A program made the position numbers and the translations under genes. A stretch of 64,000 nucleotides of DNA from positions 310,001 to 374,000 of the forward strand of contig JALIZF010001916.1 of assembly GCA_029948255.1 (NCBI GenBank). The letters are read 5' to 3'. The notes below the pieces were generated by a model. That model was not told where the DNA came from. It saw only the letters and a program-made list of their open reading frames with translations, and searched no databases. Shown piece by piece: positions 49,394-62,307 of this stretch. Within the stretch, counting starts at the first letter, position 1. Each line of letters begins with the position of its first letter. Source of the DNA: Telmatactis stephensoni. Its lineage: Eukaryota; Cnidaria; Anthozoa; Actiniaria; Isophelliidae.

Positions 49394-51724
49394 ATGATGG
49401 GGAAAGAAGGAGAAAAATTTGTATGTCATTGCTTTTTTACTCACAATATTTTTCTCGAAGAGTACAAATTGCATGTGATATTTGAAGACGATGAGCAATT
49501 TACCAGAGAATACCGAAAGGTAACAATCAAATTGCAAAAAAGACAAAAGACTTATAAAAATTGTCAACATTTGGTCTATTTTCCTTAAATATTGGGAATA
49601 TTTTTATTTTCTTCCAGATATTGTACATTAAGGGTTGCGTTTCGGAGGAGCAGTGGGAAAATGTGCTTTTGAAGGTACATTGTACATGGAGATTAAATAA
49701 AAGTGGATGGAATTGGAGTCAGTCTAGCTATAAACACTTCAAAGTATGTCAAAATGTTAAATTCTTTAGATTAGAAAGGAGGTAGAAAGAAGAAAAACTC
49801 TGGGAGAAGAATCCAGACAAAGAAAACAAACTATCTTGAGTAATTACAAGCCTAAGCATCCACAGATTTATCATCTTCAGGTATATAAAAATTGAAGAAG
49901 AAAGAATGGAAAAGGAAATGAGAAATGCGATATGTGAGCAACTATTTCTACTATGTAAGAGTAAAAAGTTGTAAACATTTTTTATGTATTCTTTATTTTA
50001 ATCACATTTTCCCTTTCCTAGGAGTCATACCTTGCAAATCCATTTTTAAATATTGTTGAATTTTGTAAAAGAAAAGATGCAAATGTTAAGGATTTATTAC
50101 CATTACTTCATAAATGCCATGGTGAGTATCAGTAAACCATGTGATTTACTCACTCGCCAAAATGTTACTTACTCTCCAATTAGGCATACCTCTCAGGGGT
50201 GGATTTAGGGGAGGGGTGCAGGGGGGTGTGCACCCCCTCCTGAGATGACTTTGAGTCCTTTTTTATATCTTTCAAAAATATCCACTTGGCAGTTTCAAAT
50301 TTATATGATGGTGCACCCCCTCCTGAAGACGGTGCACCCCCTCCTGAAGATAATCCTGAATCCGACCCTGCCTCTCTTGGGTTGACAAGCTTAGCTTTCC
50401 TGTATTCATTGTAGTGAATAGGAGACCAAGCAATAGAGGTGATGGTCATGTGTTAGCAGCCATATAAGGTGACAAAACAAGTTGAAGAATCTGTGTCCCC
50501 TGAAAATTGAGGTTTTGTTTTTAATTATTGTTTCTGCCATTCAACATGGGCACTTTCAAGACACTGTTCAAAGCCTCTATAAAATGTCTGGGGTTACAAA
50601 GAGCTGCATGCCAGCAAAGAAGCCTAATTCGTAGGACACTCCTGTCTTGTTTTCTCTTCAGGAGACCAAATCTACAGATTTCCAGTTTTTACTCAAGAGT
50701 TCTGCCATCTTTTATTAGAAGAACTTAATCACTTTGAAGCATCTGATTTCCCTAGAGGAAGACCTAACACTATGAACAATTATGGGGTATGATCTCATTT
50801 ATTCATTCATTCATTTATTCAGACATTCATTCATTCATTCAGTTCATTCTACTTTCCACCTTATCTTTACCATTTGAGACTAATTCCTTGTTGTTTCAAT
50901 TCTAGATACTGCTCAATGAGCTTTGCTTTGATGAAAGTTTCCTAACCCAGTTAAGAACAGATTACCTCGTACCAATCACAACCCTTCTCTACCCTGACTG
51001 GGGAGGGGGTAGTTTGGATTCCCATAAAGCCTTTACAGTTCAGTACAAAACTGGCCAAGATATTGATCTTAGTTATCATTATGATAATGCTGAAGTTACA
51101 CTTAATGTTTGTTTGGGAAAAGAGTTTTCAGGAGGTGAACTTTATTTTGGTGACATGAGACAGGTATGTAATCCTAGGTTTGTTTGTATTTTTGCTGTAT
51201 TGATGATATTGTAAGTCAACCACCAAGTTGCTAAACAGTGATATTGTAAAGCTTTCTACTCAAAATAGTACTCAAAATCAAATCATCTCCTGGTGGGAGG
51301 GGGGTACCTTTTTGAGGCCAGAGGTATAGAAAAGGGTAGGGAATTTGCAATTTTGGGTAGTGGGTGGCACTAATCCACCTTTGAGCAACCAAATACATGT
51401 TATTTAAGTTGTGAGTCATATAATGACTGGACATATCATTGCCTTTCTGAAAATTTTCAGGTTTCTTTACAAGACACACATTGTACTGAGGAAGAACATT
51501 TACCAGGCTATGGTATTCTACACAGAGGTCAACACATGCATGGAGCATTGCCCATAACACAGGGCGAGAGATGTAACTTAATCATATGGATGAGATCTTC
51601 CAAAATTAGAAACAGTCTCTGTCCTATGTGCAACCAGAGACCTTGTCTGGTTAGAACTGTTGGCAATGGTGATGGGTTTACAGATAGTAGCACTAGCACC
51701 ATTCAAGCCTGTACAACATTGTAG
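49394..51724 (+). CDS. OGFOD2: 2-oxoglutarate/Fe(II) oxygenase domain protein 2
   Basis: Seven exons, 49394-49519, 49618-49674, 49779-49880, 50022-50121, 50662-50786, 50906-51163 and 51461-51724, join in phase (343 residues; human about 350). Matches to human OGFOD2 include GCVSEEQW, EVERRKTLGEES, GRPNTMNNYG, LLYPDWGGGSLDSHKAF and RNSLCPMC. The iron ligands are His-Tyr-Asp in SYHYDNAEVTLNV and the distal His in ILHRGQHMHGALPI, with Arg in GERCNLIIW for 2-oxoglutarate. The start at 49394 or 49397 was chosen because the ATG at 49373 runs into a stop. The family hydroxylates unknown substrates. No frame breaks. Intron 4 holds a repeat with gcaccccctcctga boxes (50200-50345). Confidence 0.93.
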
Positions 51725-52529
51725 AGTGCAGACAATAAATACATAAATATTACTAAATTGTATAAAATAATGGAAATTTTTTGTTGCTTTTTGATTATTA
51801 TAGCACTATTCATTTTGACTCTAAGTTGATTATTGAACAGAGTAGATACTGCAAAGTACATTTCTATAATGATATTGGTACATACGTATATTATTCATAC
51901 TCTGATTGGTCAAGAACAGTGTGATCTTATGCATGCTGCTCCAATTGGTTGAAGTGTTTCAGTGAATGTTATATATAACAAATAGATTCCATTTCCACTC
52001 ATGCCACTTCACTACATCCCATGGCATACTTCTTTGTTCTCATCACATTTTGGTTGCATCTGTGCACTTATTAGAGTATAGATGCATGGGAAAATGGAAT
52101 CTATTTGTTAAATAATACTAACATGCACTCTGCAAGTATTCATAATAAAGTATAACAATTTTAAAGATTCATTTTTTTAAGCATTTTTATTTAAAATATC
52201 AAGACTGAAGCACAAGAACTTTCACAACAGGATATTGTGCATGAAAATGTCTGTTATGTTCCCAAAATGATCAAGATCAGCAATGTTCTAAGTGGCTGCT
52301 TGGGTTCCAGGCAGATAGAGTTCCTTGTGTCTCTTAGTGAATTTCTTTTGTTTCCAACAATCATCAATTCAAGAAATTTAAGACAAACCTTAAAAGAAGG
52401 AAAAATAACAAAGTTAGCAAAAGATAGCAAGAAACAATAGATAACAATGAAACAATAGATAGCAATGAAAATCAACATGTGAGTTGAGCGATGTATGAAA
52501 AATATTTACTGTAGAGGTAGTTGTTGTGT
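51725..52529. mobile_element. Intergenic containing a ~134 bp foldback (51977-52110)
   Basis: aacaaatagattccattt at 51977 is inverted as aaatggaatctatttgtt ending near 52109. Outside it, nothing but AT-rich sequence is seen. Confidence 0.65.
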
Positions 52530-54035
52530 TTAGTGTTTTTTCTTACCATGTTGAAGTTTGCATTGCCGAAGTACTTCATTGAATCCTTGACAATAAGATA
52601 TATCTGGCTGATTCTGTGCACATTCTACAAACTGTTGTAGTTCATAATGACATGGGTTTTGATGTTGTTGACCTGACTGGTAAGGTTGTTGATAAGAACC
52701 AGCAGATTGTTCAGATACTTGGTTGTCATGACCTCCTGTCAGAGCACCACCTACCACATGGCCCTAGATAAATATATAATATATTAAATGGTTATAGAAA
52801 GGAAGGAAGGAAGGAAAGAAAGAAATGAATAATTAAATAAAAAACACAGAGTATCTCCTAATAGTGGATATTTTTCATTCAATACATGGACCGTCACTCC
52901 CACATTGGATTTGATAGCATTAGACTGATTTTGTTTGCATCAGAAAATAACAAATCAACAAATCTACAGTGGAATTCTACATACAGTGAAAAATTGAAAC
53001 ACCGTGGGATTGCTGTGCACAATGGGCTATTGAATTTTTTATCTGCACTCCCCCTGTTGAGGACACATGGAATTCCAAGGGAGTAAGGGTACTAAAACCC
53101 CTCTGGAATTCCATGGGACCCCCTCAACTTCCATTGAAAATCCGGGAAAACCTACATAGCACTCAGTTCATGTAATGATTCAAAAAATCTATTGTTTTCT
53201 ATTGTCTTTCGTTCTATTGCAATATGTGTTTTGTATTATATCTTTATGAACATATTACATAAGCTGGGTGCTACGGCTGCGTGCTAGGGTCTAAAATTCA
53301 TGAAAATGCATGGAAGTCCAAGGGAGTAGGGTCTAAAATTCATGAAAATACATGGAAATCCAAGGGAGTAGATTCTAAAACTCATGAAAATGCATGGAAA
53401 TCCAAAGGAGTAGGGTCTAAAATAATAAAAATAAATCGAAAATCCAAGGGAGTAGGGATTATTTTGATAAACATGTCCTCAACAGGGGGAGTACTGATAT
53501 AAAATTGCATAGCCAATGTGTATGCAATCAGTAGTAGGATTACATAATATAGTTAGTCTATCATTTGTTACCTTGTATGCCTAATAACGAAGTAATACAA
53601 TACAACAATAAAATCATCATCGAGGAAGTAAGGAACAGGAAAATAAATCGAGTATAAATGATATCTTTATCTAAAGTGTACAAATCATTCTAGTTATGGT
53701 TAATAGACATGCATGATCGATGTGACGCAGTGAAAACGTGCTCCAAAGTACGTACAATTTAAAGTTTTTAGCGTGATTACATTTAAGATTCAAACTATGT
53801 ACATCACTTCGAATTATAGTCAAAGTTAAGAAGATATCAAAACTCTTACCACGGTAGAACCGATCGCAACACCTGCAGCAGTCGAAGCAATTTGTCCAAG
53901 CATTCCTGGCTGTCTCGGCTGAGTTGGGCTCGCTACACCGGATGGTGGAGGTCTAGCTGGCAAAGCTGGTTTAGGAGCTGGTTTACTGAATATAGGAGAT
54001 GAACGGCCACTGGATCTTCTTCCTCCACGAGGCAT
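52530..54035 (-). CDS. Coiled-coil-helix-coiled-coil-helix protein, CHCHD2/CHCHD10 type
   Basis: Two exons, 53850-54035 and 52530-52763, phase 0, 139 residues (human CHCHD2 about 151). The N-terminus [11 protein letters not shown] is basic, as in mitochondrial-targeted CHCHD2, followed by a Pro-rich stretch and the hydrophobic [16 protein letters not shown]. The C-terminal CHCH domain has two CX9C pairs: [11 protein letters not shown] and [11 protein letters not shown], plus AQNQPDIS between. These cysteines form two disulfides after Mia40-dependent import to the intermembrane space. CHCHD2 and CHCHD10 arose by duplication, so invertebrate members are pre-duplication orthologues of both. The intron holds a tandem repeat. 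Confidence 0.93.
53278..53460. repeat. ~42 bp tandem array in CHCHD intron
   Basis: About four units with gggtctaaaattcatgaaaa and catggaaatccaagggagta. Confidence 0.85.
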
Positions 54036-54636
54036 TTTTAGGGAAAAATAGATAAAAAGAAAAAAATACTTATTGTTCCCTGTTCAGCGTTGATTTCAAT
54101 ATGGCGCACTATACTAGAGCCTCGAGCTGATGAAATTGTGAATCATTACGTCATTGAGACCCAGTCTTTTGCTACCTCTTGGTTTTTACATTTTTCTTTT
54201 TTCAAAATTTCTTCTGGACTTTTTTGCATTTATTCTTATTTTTTCTATTTTTCAAGATTCTTATAGACTCTAAACTGTCGTAAAAAGTAATGTTTTTGAG
54301 AAGCCTGTGAAAAAATGAAATACAAATACTACTGCAAAGTGACATTCACTGTGCAATCCGATAGAAATAGCATGTCGTCGTTTAATAGAAAAATTATGAT
54401 TTTATATCAATTCTTATAGATAAAATATCAACAAATAGAAGACTTGACAACATATGGCCTCTGTCTTTGTATCGTTGCTATAACAACAGCAGTGTCTCCC
54501 AAGAGCATGATAACGAGGCCAGTCCATAAACAGACAAATGAACAGTCCATGAACGGGGTAGCTAGACAAAACGATTATTTTTCCTCTCTTATCCTGTATA
54601 AAATACTTTATTTATATCGTATATAACTGTTTAAAT
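54036..54636. promoter_or_regulatory. Divergent promoter region of CHCHD2/10 and LRRC74A
   Basis: 601 bp between start codons. caatatggcgc near 54097 resembles a YY1 site, and attacgtcattgag near 54147 resembles a CRE half-site. No TATA box assigned. Confidence 0.4.
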
Positions 54637-57600
54637 ATGGATTCAAACTCTGGGAGAGTTTCTACTCCCATTCGATCGCCATCGGAGAAAGATTCGAGAA
54701 CGCTGACAGTCAATCGAACCAGTGACTTTCCGTTCGAGTTTCGAAGGGTAAGCAAGGTTTCTTAACTAACTCTTTTTGGATCTTGTTCAGAATTTTAACA
54801 ATCTTTCATCTTCTCCAGGCTATGCTAAGCCCACCAACTGGTACAGCTAAGAAGGGATTCAACAGGTTCCTTGTCACCAGAAGAAGACATAACTTTGGAA
54901 AATCTTGATGACGAAGAAGATTGGGACACTGACCTTGAGACTGATGGTATGATTTACTGTAGTATCACTTACAAATCGTGAACCTTAGGTCATTGGATCT
55001 AAATGTTGAATTTTTAAAGCGTTTATCTATTGCGTAAGAACAGCCAGCTATTTTCAATCGATGGCAAATGATTTTCCTTCAATAATTCATAACGATTCTT
55101 CTGTATGACGTTTTGCATCATTGATCGTTTAATAGATGTTTATAAGACAAAATTCTTTATCTAATTAACACTTACGTAACGAACAAAACTTATGAATGAG
55201 ATGTGATTTTCAATATTATAACTTAGTTTTAATTAACCCCGGTAATTAAATCAGTTCTTCTTTTACTTCTGAATATTTCTATATATTGCTCCTGACCTTA
55301 AGAAAGTCCTTTTGTTTCTGTCACTGTTTACAGTATCTTAATACTCCATTCTTTACCTAAGCTTATACTGATTAATTGTAGGACGTGATATCACTGTCAC
55401 AAATAATATAAGTTTTAAGATGAAAATAAATGAAAGACCTTTGAAAAAGGCAGGTGTTAGATTTATAATAGGGTTTTGAAATCCCACTATCCCAAAATTA
55501 TATAATTTGTTCTTCAAACCCCATCATCCTGCCAATTTTTTCCAGCAATTCTAATTGAAACTATACTTATTTTCATGCCCTTCTTCTCTCACAATCTATT
55601 AAATATGCTGTCAATAATAAGCTTAATAATAAACACTTATTAATAAATAACATGAATCCTCATGATTTTGTAGAGGGTAAAGAAGAGTATGACGTAACAG
55701 GGAGGACAACATATATTCAAGCATGTAGAGAAGCTGGTGTTATTCCAGCATCATACTTTTTACGGAACATGCTTCAGCCAGAGGTTGATATCAAGCACCA
55801 TGGTCTAGGGCCATCAGGAGCTAAAGCCATCGCTATTGCCTTAGTTGTAAGTATAGCTCATTAAGGTTCTATATCATTGGGCTATTTGCAGGGGAGTTTT
55901 CCCATAACACCCTAAAGGGGACTCATGTATATAGAGGTAAGCGGATGTTCATCAGAAATTTTGAAAATGACCTCTAAAAGGTACACAATCGAGTCTTATC
56001 CAGGTAGGCGTGGCAAACACATGATTTTTACTCCTAAAAGGTAGCAACTCACAAACAATAAATGCAAGTTTTCAGTTTTTAATAGTATTGAAAACAGAAT
56101 CTTCAAACATCTTCTTCTTGTAAAGTTTATATGAGAGCATCTTATTTATACTGAAAAAAACCTAAAATATACCAGCTCAGTCTCTGGTGGCTCCTATAAC
56201 ATTTGAGACACCATAAAATCAGGGTTTGTACACCTCCTGGAAATCCTGGAAAATCCTGGATTTTTATTTTCTTCCTGGAAAGTCCTTAAAAGTCCTGGAA
56301 TTGTTAATAAATTCCTGGAGAACTCCTGGTAACAGAAATGAATATATAAGTGTACATTAATACTGTTCATATACGTTTGTGTAAAATCTCAATTTACATT
56401 CCTTAACTCAACCAGTAAAAACATTATGCAAAATGTTTGCCTGAGTGAACTAGTGAAAAACTCCTACTTAGAAAACTTTTGGAAATAATTTGAAAATCCT
56501 CCTTGAAACTCCTTGATTTATTATATTTTCTGGGCATACAAACCGTGTAAAATGTACCAGATTACTGATTTTGACCTTTTAAAGGTATGACGAACATCCA
56601 TGCCCAAAATATATATGGGAGTCCCCTCAGCATCATTGAGATATTCTCAGAGGAATTTTCTCTTGACACTAGCAGGGTTCCCAGGGGTCAGGGAAAAGTC
56701 AGGGAAAAGTCAGTGAAAAGTCAGGGAATTCTATATTTGGTCAGGGAAATTGAGATTTTCACTTGAAGTCAGGGAAATGTCAGGGAATTTTGTACAAATC
56801 AAGTAACTAAAAAATATTTCTTGTAGATGCTATTTTAAGTAAAGAAAAAACTTTCAAAGAGAAATAAATTATTTGGAGCATTTAACAAACTGGTCATTAT
56901 TAGTTACACCAACATTTTCTATTTTTTGTCTTCTGTGGAATAGTTGTATTATGATAAAAAATGGCCTGGATACAACTTAAAGGCAGCCATATTGGAAGTA
57001 ACTTATGAATTGTTGTGTTTGTCTTGTGCAAAATAGTCAGGAAAAACTGAGTTTTAGTCAGGGAAAAGTCAGGGAATTTAATATTTCAGAATGTGTAGTT
57101 CCAGAAATTATCCATACCCCCCCCCACGGAGGGATTTTTTTTCAGACCCCCCATACCCCCCAGAAATTCTTGTTTTGAGGTTGTTTAGAAATCCCCCCTA
57201 CCCCCTGGAATTTCCACTTTGATTTAACATGTGTACCCCCACCTCTAGGAAATTCTTCTAGAGACTTGTAAGCCTTCATTTGCTTTCCAGTTGGCCACGA
57301 GGTTTCGAGTACGTAGTATTCTACTATGACGCATGGAAACTTCGCTAATTGTTCGCTACAATCGCTTTTATTCAAAAGATATGGATCGAATCCACATAAT
57401 TCAACTTTTTCTCGATATTTTGCCTTGGCAAGACCTGTGACATTGGAGTAATACTCCGAAAAAGACGTTGTTTATAGAGGAACGTTCGCGGCAGCCATTT
57501 TGTTTTCGAATATGGTCAGCAGTCATTCCGGTCAGCGGTCATTCTCATAAATCAAAATGGCGACTATATCGAAGGCATCGAAAGACTGATCTAAGCTGAA

Positions 57601-58303
57601 AGAAAGTGCAAATTATGCTTCAAGAAATGATTAAAGACGCTGAGTGATCAATACTGTTTCATATGCGAGGCTTGGTTATGGCATTTGGAGTATTTTTAGA
57701 GTATTTTTGTAAAAATACCGTTCGGAAAACGTGTTAACGTAAACACCCCCCCTCCTCCTGGAAATTTAGACGATTTTGACCCCCCTACCCCTCGGAAATT
57801 ATTTATCCCTCCGTGGGGGGGGGGGGGGGGTATGGATAATTTCTGGAACTACACAATGGCTGGGAACCCTGACTAGATAATATGGTTATTTGTTAATATA
57901 TTTGTACCAACTGTAAGTGTGTCTGTCTTTTCCAGTCCAACACATCCGTAATCAAGCTGAATTTAAGAGATAACTGGCTTGGCCCAGAGGGTGCTTCTTT
58001 CATTGCAGAGATGCTCAGAGAAAATTGTTACGTTTCAGATCTTGTAAGTTTGAGGCTACAAATATTCTAATTTTGAAAGACCTTGCTATAGTTCAATGTT
58101 AAAAATTACCCTAGTAAAGTTTTCACTCAATATTTTCTATTTAAATCTTTTCATATCTTTATTTTAGGATATGTCAGAAAACAGACTTGAAAACAGAGGT
58201 GCTGAGCACCTAAGTGATATTCTTGTACATAACTCAAATATAAACAGATTAACTGCTAGTGGTAAGTATATTGCATTAGTGGATATATGATGAAGGCTGA
58301 ACA

Positions 58304-58334
<31 letters not shown>

Positions 58335-61300
58335 AAAAAAAAAGAATGCTTACAAAAAATTAGAAATATTTCAAAAAATCATAAATCTTCCGCAATATGT
58401 CAAAAAAGGCTATTTTGTCATCAGGGTTAATATTTGGATGGATTTTTATTTGACCAGCTCCTGCAAAGACAACCAATGATAATTAAAGCATCTCAGGTTT
58501 CCAAAAAATGCTCATCTTGGAGTCTGGAATATCCCTTCTTGGCCATTCCCCACACCATTATCTTGGAGTCCTGAATTATTGTAAACATGAAGTCAGTAAG
58601 GAATCATTTTGGACTCACACGAGACTCACAGATCACAAAATGTTTTTAAAATACTGGATAGTTCTGTTATGGTAGAAACTTTCTCTAAGGTAGACACTTT
58701 AGGGACCACACAGGAAAAAACTGTCAATTCCCAGCTTGGGTCAAACATGGGGCTTCCCTGGGTCTAACCAGGGAATCCCTGGGAATCTGTTCTATTTTTC
58801 AAGTTTGGGTATTACAGATTTCCCAAGTAAAATAGCTAGAACAGACTCCCAGTTTAGAGACCAAGGGAAACCCCAAGTTGGGAATTGGCATTTTTGCCTG
58901 TGCCAGCTCTCAGTGTCAACGTTAAAAAGGTGTCTGCCTTACAAGGGTGTCTGCACTAATAGAGCTCACTGTATTCACAATGTTTTCTCTTGTGTCACCA
59001 GGGAATGGGTTTGAGGATAGTGCTGCCGGAATCCTTGCAGAGTCAATTAAGGTAACCAAGACAACAAGAAAGCCAATCATTTTAATGTGATAGAACTCTT
59101 CATGTCTTCAGTATTATATTATGGAACTGCTACATCCCTCAATTTTCTTTCTTTTGTTTTTTTGTTTGTTTTTTGTTTGTTTTTGCTATTTTGATTTAAC
59201 TCTAATTTCATTCATTCATTTGATTTTCTTTCATTTTCTTTCAGACCAATACAACAGTGAAATATTTGTGTTTGAGTCACAATAGGATTGGTGAGAAAGG
59301 TGGACGGTTACTTGCTCCTGCTTTAGGTATGGGAATAATCTTAATTGGGCTGCCTGTGGCACAGGATACACAAGTATACCAACAGCTAACCATTCAAATC
59401 TATTGTAGCTGCCAATGATGCAATTACAGAATTGGATCTCAGTTGGAATCATCTACGTGGCAAAGGTGCATGTGCATTGGCTCTATCACTGAAGGTAAGA
59501 TTTATCAGAAGAGGCTCTGAAGGGAAATAGTGAGAAAGAGGACATAGATGAAAATCCCATTCCTCCTTTCATCTCATTCCCCTTTCACTTGTTCCATTCT
59601 TCCAATCAACTATCACTAATCACTTCTTGTTTTGTCTTTCTCTCTCCTTACTCTAAATCACATGTTACCAATTGAAATATATCAGGAATGTGTCTGTTGT
59701 TTTTTGGCCAATCAGAACTGGTTCTCTAACCACAAAGATAGCAATCAAGTTTCTGAATGGTCAAGAGACATTCCTGAAATATACTTCCAGGTGCCCATGG
59801 GTTTTTGATTTGCACAATAATAATAGCGGAGCTCCTGCGCGGGCCAAAGGCCCGCGCGAGCGGAGCACCATACCTAAGAAAAAATGGTAACCCATCGAGT
59901 TGATTTTTCATGGACACACAGGGAGCCCAACGGCTGTACGTCCGTCCGTACATACATACATACATACATACATACGTCCGTACATACGTCCGTGTACATC
60001 GCGATGCTGATTGGCTGATTGCTTTTTGGCGCCAACTTGACGCGCGCTGACACTTTGAAAACTGAAAATTTACAAGTTTCCTTGCAGTTTTAACTTGCAA
60101 AGCTTAAAAGTAGTATTCTCGAAACCTCGTAAAAATTTAGCGATTTTGATGAACTGATTAATCTGTGCCAATCTTGACAGGTTAAAGCGAAAAAAACCGT
60201 ACGTTTGAATTTTTTTCGGGCCTGGTGTCGTTTCAAAAACTGCTCGAAAGACGAAAGACACAGAGGATATTTTCAAAGTTGGACGACTTTTTAGTTGGAT
60301 TCGTAGTTTAAAAAAATTCCTCATAATGAATAAGTCATTGAGGATCGTGTATTCTTCGTTTCGTGAAGATGCCTTCAATAAAGCTGCTTAAAAATCTAGC
60401 CAAAGTTGGAAATAAATCAAGAATCGTCTGCATTGAGCGTGAAACAAGGACCAGTATGCTTCGAAAAGACAACAAGGAAAGCACTTCAAGGTAAAGACCC
60501 TGGCCAGAAAATGATATCAAAAAGTCTCTTGTACCTATATTTGATCTTTTATCTTTGATTTGGGATTGATGACTTAAAAAAAACCTTTTATGCACGTTGA
60601 ACTGTGGCCAAGTTTAAAGAAACACTCGATCAAGCCTTACATGAAAATAATGTACAACGACATTTTGTTTTACGGTGAACTTTTTGCACTAGTTCTAATA
60701 ATAATAAAATTAGTAAAAAAATTGATTTTGAACTTATTTCAACCCCACTAATGTGTAAATACAGCTCAAGTTTTGGTCTGGAATTTAATGAAACAATTGA
60801 CAGGAAAAAAAGAAGGAATTTTGCCATGCAAACTAGAATTGTTTTTATACTTTATTCATCTGGATGAAGTTGCTCAGTGAGCCCTGTGAAGCCTTAAATA
60901 CAGACTGAAAATGCTTAATTCCTTGTTTTCTTGTTATTTCAATTAGCTGTTTTTATAATCACTTTAAATTGTATTATCAGTGTAATCTGGAAGAGAAAAG
61001 TGGGAGACAAGTATTCGCCTAGCTAGTGTGTCATTCTTTTCTACATTAAATAACAAAACAAAATAACAACAACAACCACAAAAAACAAGATGTCACAAAT
61101 ATAGTGAAGACAGACAAATCAATATATGTTGTTCTGTAATATTCAGGATGTCGAAAAGGTTTAATTACTTGTATCAATTTAAAAAAATGTTTTGGAGATT
61201 TTGCTTTCTATTTCTGAAAATTATGAACCCTTACAAAGTCAGTTATGAAATCTGACAGTGAATCTGAATATTAAAATTTACTGTAACAAAGGTCACTGAG

Positions 61301-62274
61301 CATACAAGCCCATACAATATACAAACCAAAACCAAAACTTATTTTAAAAATGCTTTTTAAATAATCTTCATTTCAACTTTTTCAATTACCACAGGAAGCC
61401 CAATTCATTTGAATCAAGAACATAAAAAAATTAAAATTGAAATTGGAGCTTTGCTTTTAGGTAGTAGTTGTTTTGAGTTGTTTTACAATTTCATCTAAAG
61501 TCATGATTAGTGTAACCTGGAAGAGAGAATTCTTGTTTCGTGTAAAGACAACTATTTATCAGTGTCATTCTACTCTACATAATACAAGAAAAACCAAGAT
61601 GCCACAATACTGTCAAGACAGAAAAATCTAAATATAATTTTCTGCAATGTCTAATTGTTTAATTGAAGGATGTTGAATTAGGTTCAGTATTTATGTGAAT
61701 GAAATCAGTTTGAGGGATTTTTGCATCCTATTTCTGAGAATTATGAAGCACTACTACTAAGTCAATTATAAAATCTGACACAAATATCTGAATAAATATC
61801 ACTATGGTCACTGAGTTGAAAGCCTTATAATTCTCAGGAGACTGAAGGGCAAGAAATAAAGCTTGATCTATAGTCTTTATTTCAACTTTTACAACAAAAT
61901 GCAATATTTGTTTGCCTATTACCACAGCAAGCCCAATTCATTTGAATCAAAAACGTCAAAATAAAACAAAGTATTTAAAATTATTATTATATTTAAATGG
62001 GAGCTCCGCTATTAGGTAGTACCTAATTTTTATATTAGTACATTGGTTACTGCCTTGTTGCAAGGAACAGGGGCATCCCTCATGGAGGCAATTGGCAGCC
62101 AAGACCAAGCTTGTCACTTCCAATGATTCTAATTGTGTAATTTTGTTCCTTTTTGTAGGAAAACATTACTTTGAAGGTTCTTAACTTAGCATGGAATGGA
62201 TTTGGAAATGATGGAGCACTAGCAATGGGAGAAGCTCTCAAAACTAATTCCTCTTTGCTGGAGCTTGACTTAAC
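54637..62274 (+). CDS. LRRC74A: Leucine-rich repeat protein, LRRC74A type (partial, 3' end off window)
   Basis: Nine exons: 54637-54747, 54819 (or 54847)-54946, 55674-55846, 57936-58043, 58168-58261, 59002-59051, 59245-59326, 59409-59494 and 62159-62274. Phases agree from exon 3 on. The acidic WDTDLETD, then YIQACREAGVIPASYFLRNM and HHGLGPSGAKAIAIAL, match human LRRC74A. Exons 4-9 are RNase-inhibitor-type LRRs of about 28 residues each (VIKLNLRDNWLGPEGA, ITELDLSWNHLRGKGA, LKVLNLAWNGFGNDGA). Exon 2 joins in frame only if the acceptor before 54847 is used; the stronger acceptor (before 54819) leaves it one base out. Exon 9 lies between two inverted transposon copies. Further exons must lie beyond 64000. 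The molecular role is not established. Confidence 0.88.
55916..56628. mobile_element. Element with cctaaaaggta repeats, copy 3, LRRC74A intron 3
   Basis: The ends aggggactcatgtatata and the inverted atatatatgggagtcccct are the less GC-rich equivalents of copy 1. The interior has ctaaaaggta boxes and an inserted tract of cctggaaatcctgg repeats (56235-56540). Confidence 0.6.
56673..57871. mobile_element. Element with CAGGGTTCCCAG ends, LRRC74A intron 3
   Basis: CAGGGTTCCCAG at the left is inverted (CTGGGAACCCTG) at the right, and ACTAG flanks both sides. The interior is rich in gtcagggaaaa units. It is split by the element at 57092-57855. Confidence 0.7.
57092..57855. mobile_element. Nested element with TGTGTAGTTCCAGAAATT ends
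   Basis: The inverted ends of about 50 bp include a long C/G run (atccatacccccccccacgg and the inverse). It has accccccnaccccc tracts but no transposase. Confidence 0.75.
58294..58344. repeat. Homopolymer C then A tract, LRRC74A intron 5
   Basis: About 26 C followed by about 20 A; lengths are likely unreliable in assembly. Confidence 0.85.
59829..62012. mobile_element. G-family transposon, left copy in LRRC74A intron 8
   Basis: The ends TAATAGCGGAGCTCC and the inverse at about 62012 are terminal inverted repeats. About 2.2 kb, AT-rich, with catacatacatac and ccgtccgt microsatellites near 59940-59995 and three ccacag(g/c)aagccca boxes. No transposase was seen; the three short ORFs recur in the right copy only because the sequence is identical. 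Confidence 0.75.
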
Positions 62275-62307
62275 GTAAGTAGTAATATAAAAATTAGGTA
62301 CTACCTA

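Noticed and set aside
61728..61925. Identical 65-codon frames in both mirrored transposon copies as conserved genes
   Set aside because: Identity follows from the identical inverted DNA; no codon-level evidence of selection.
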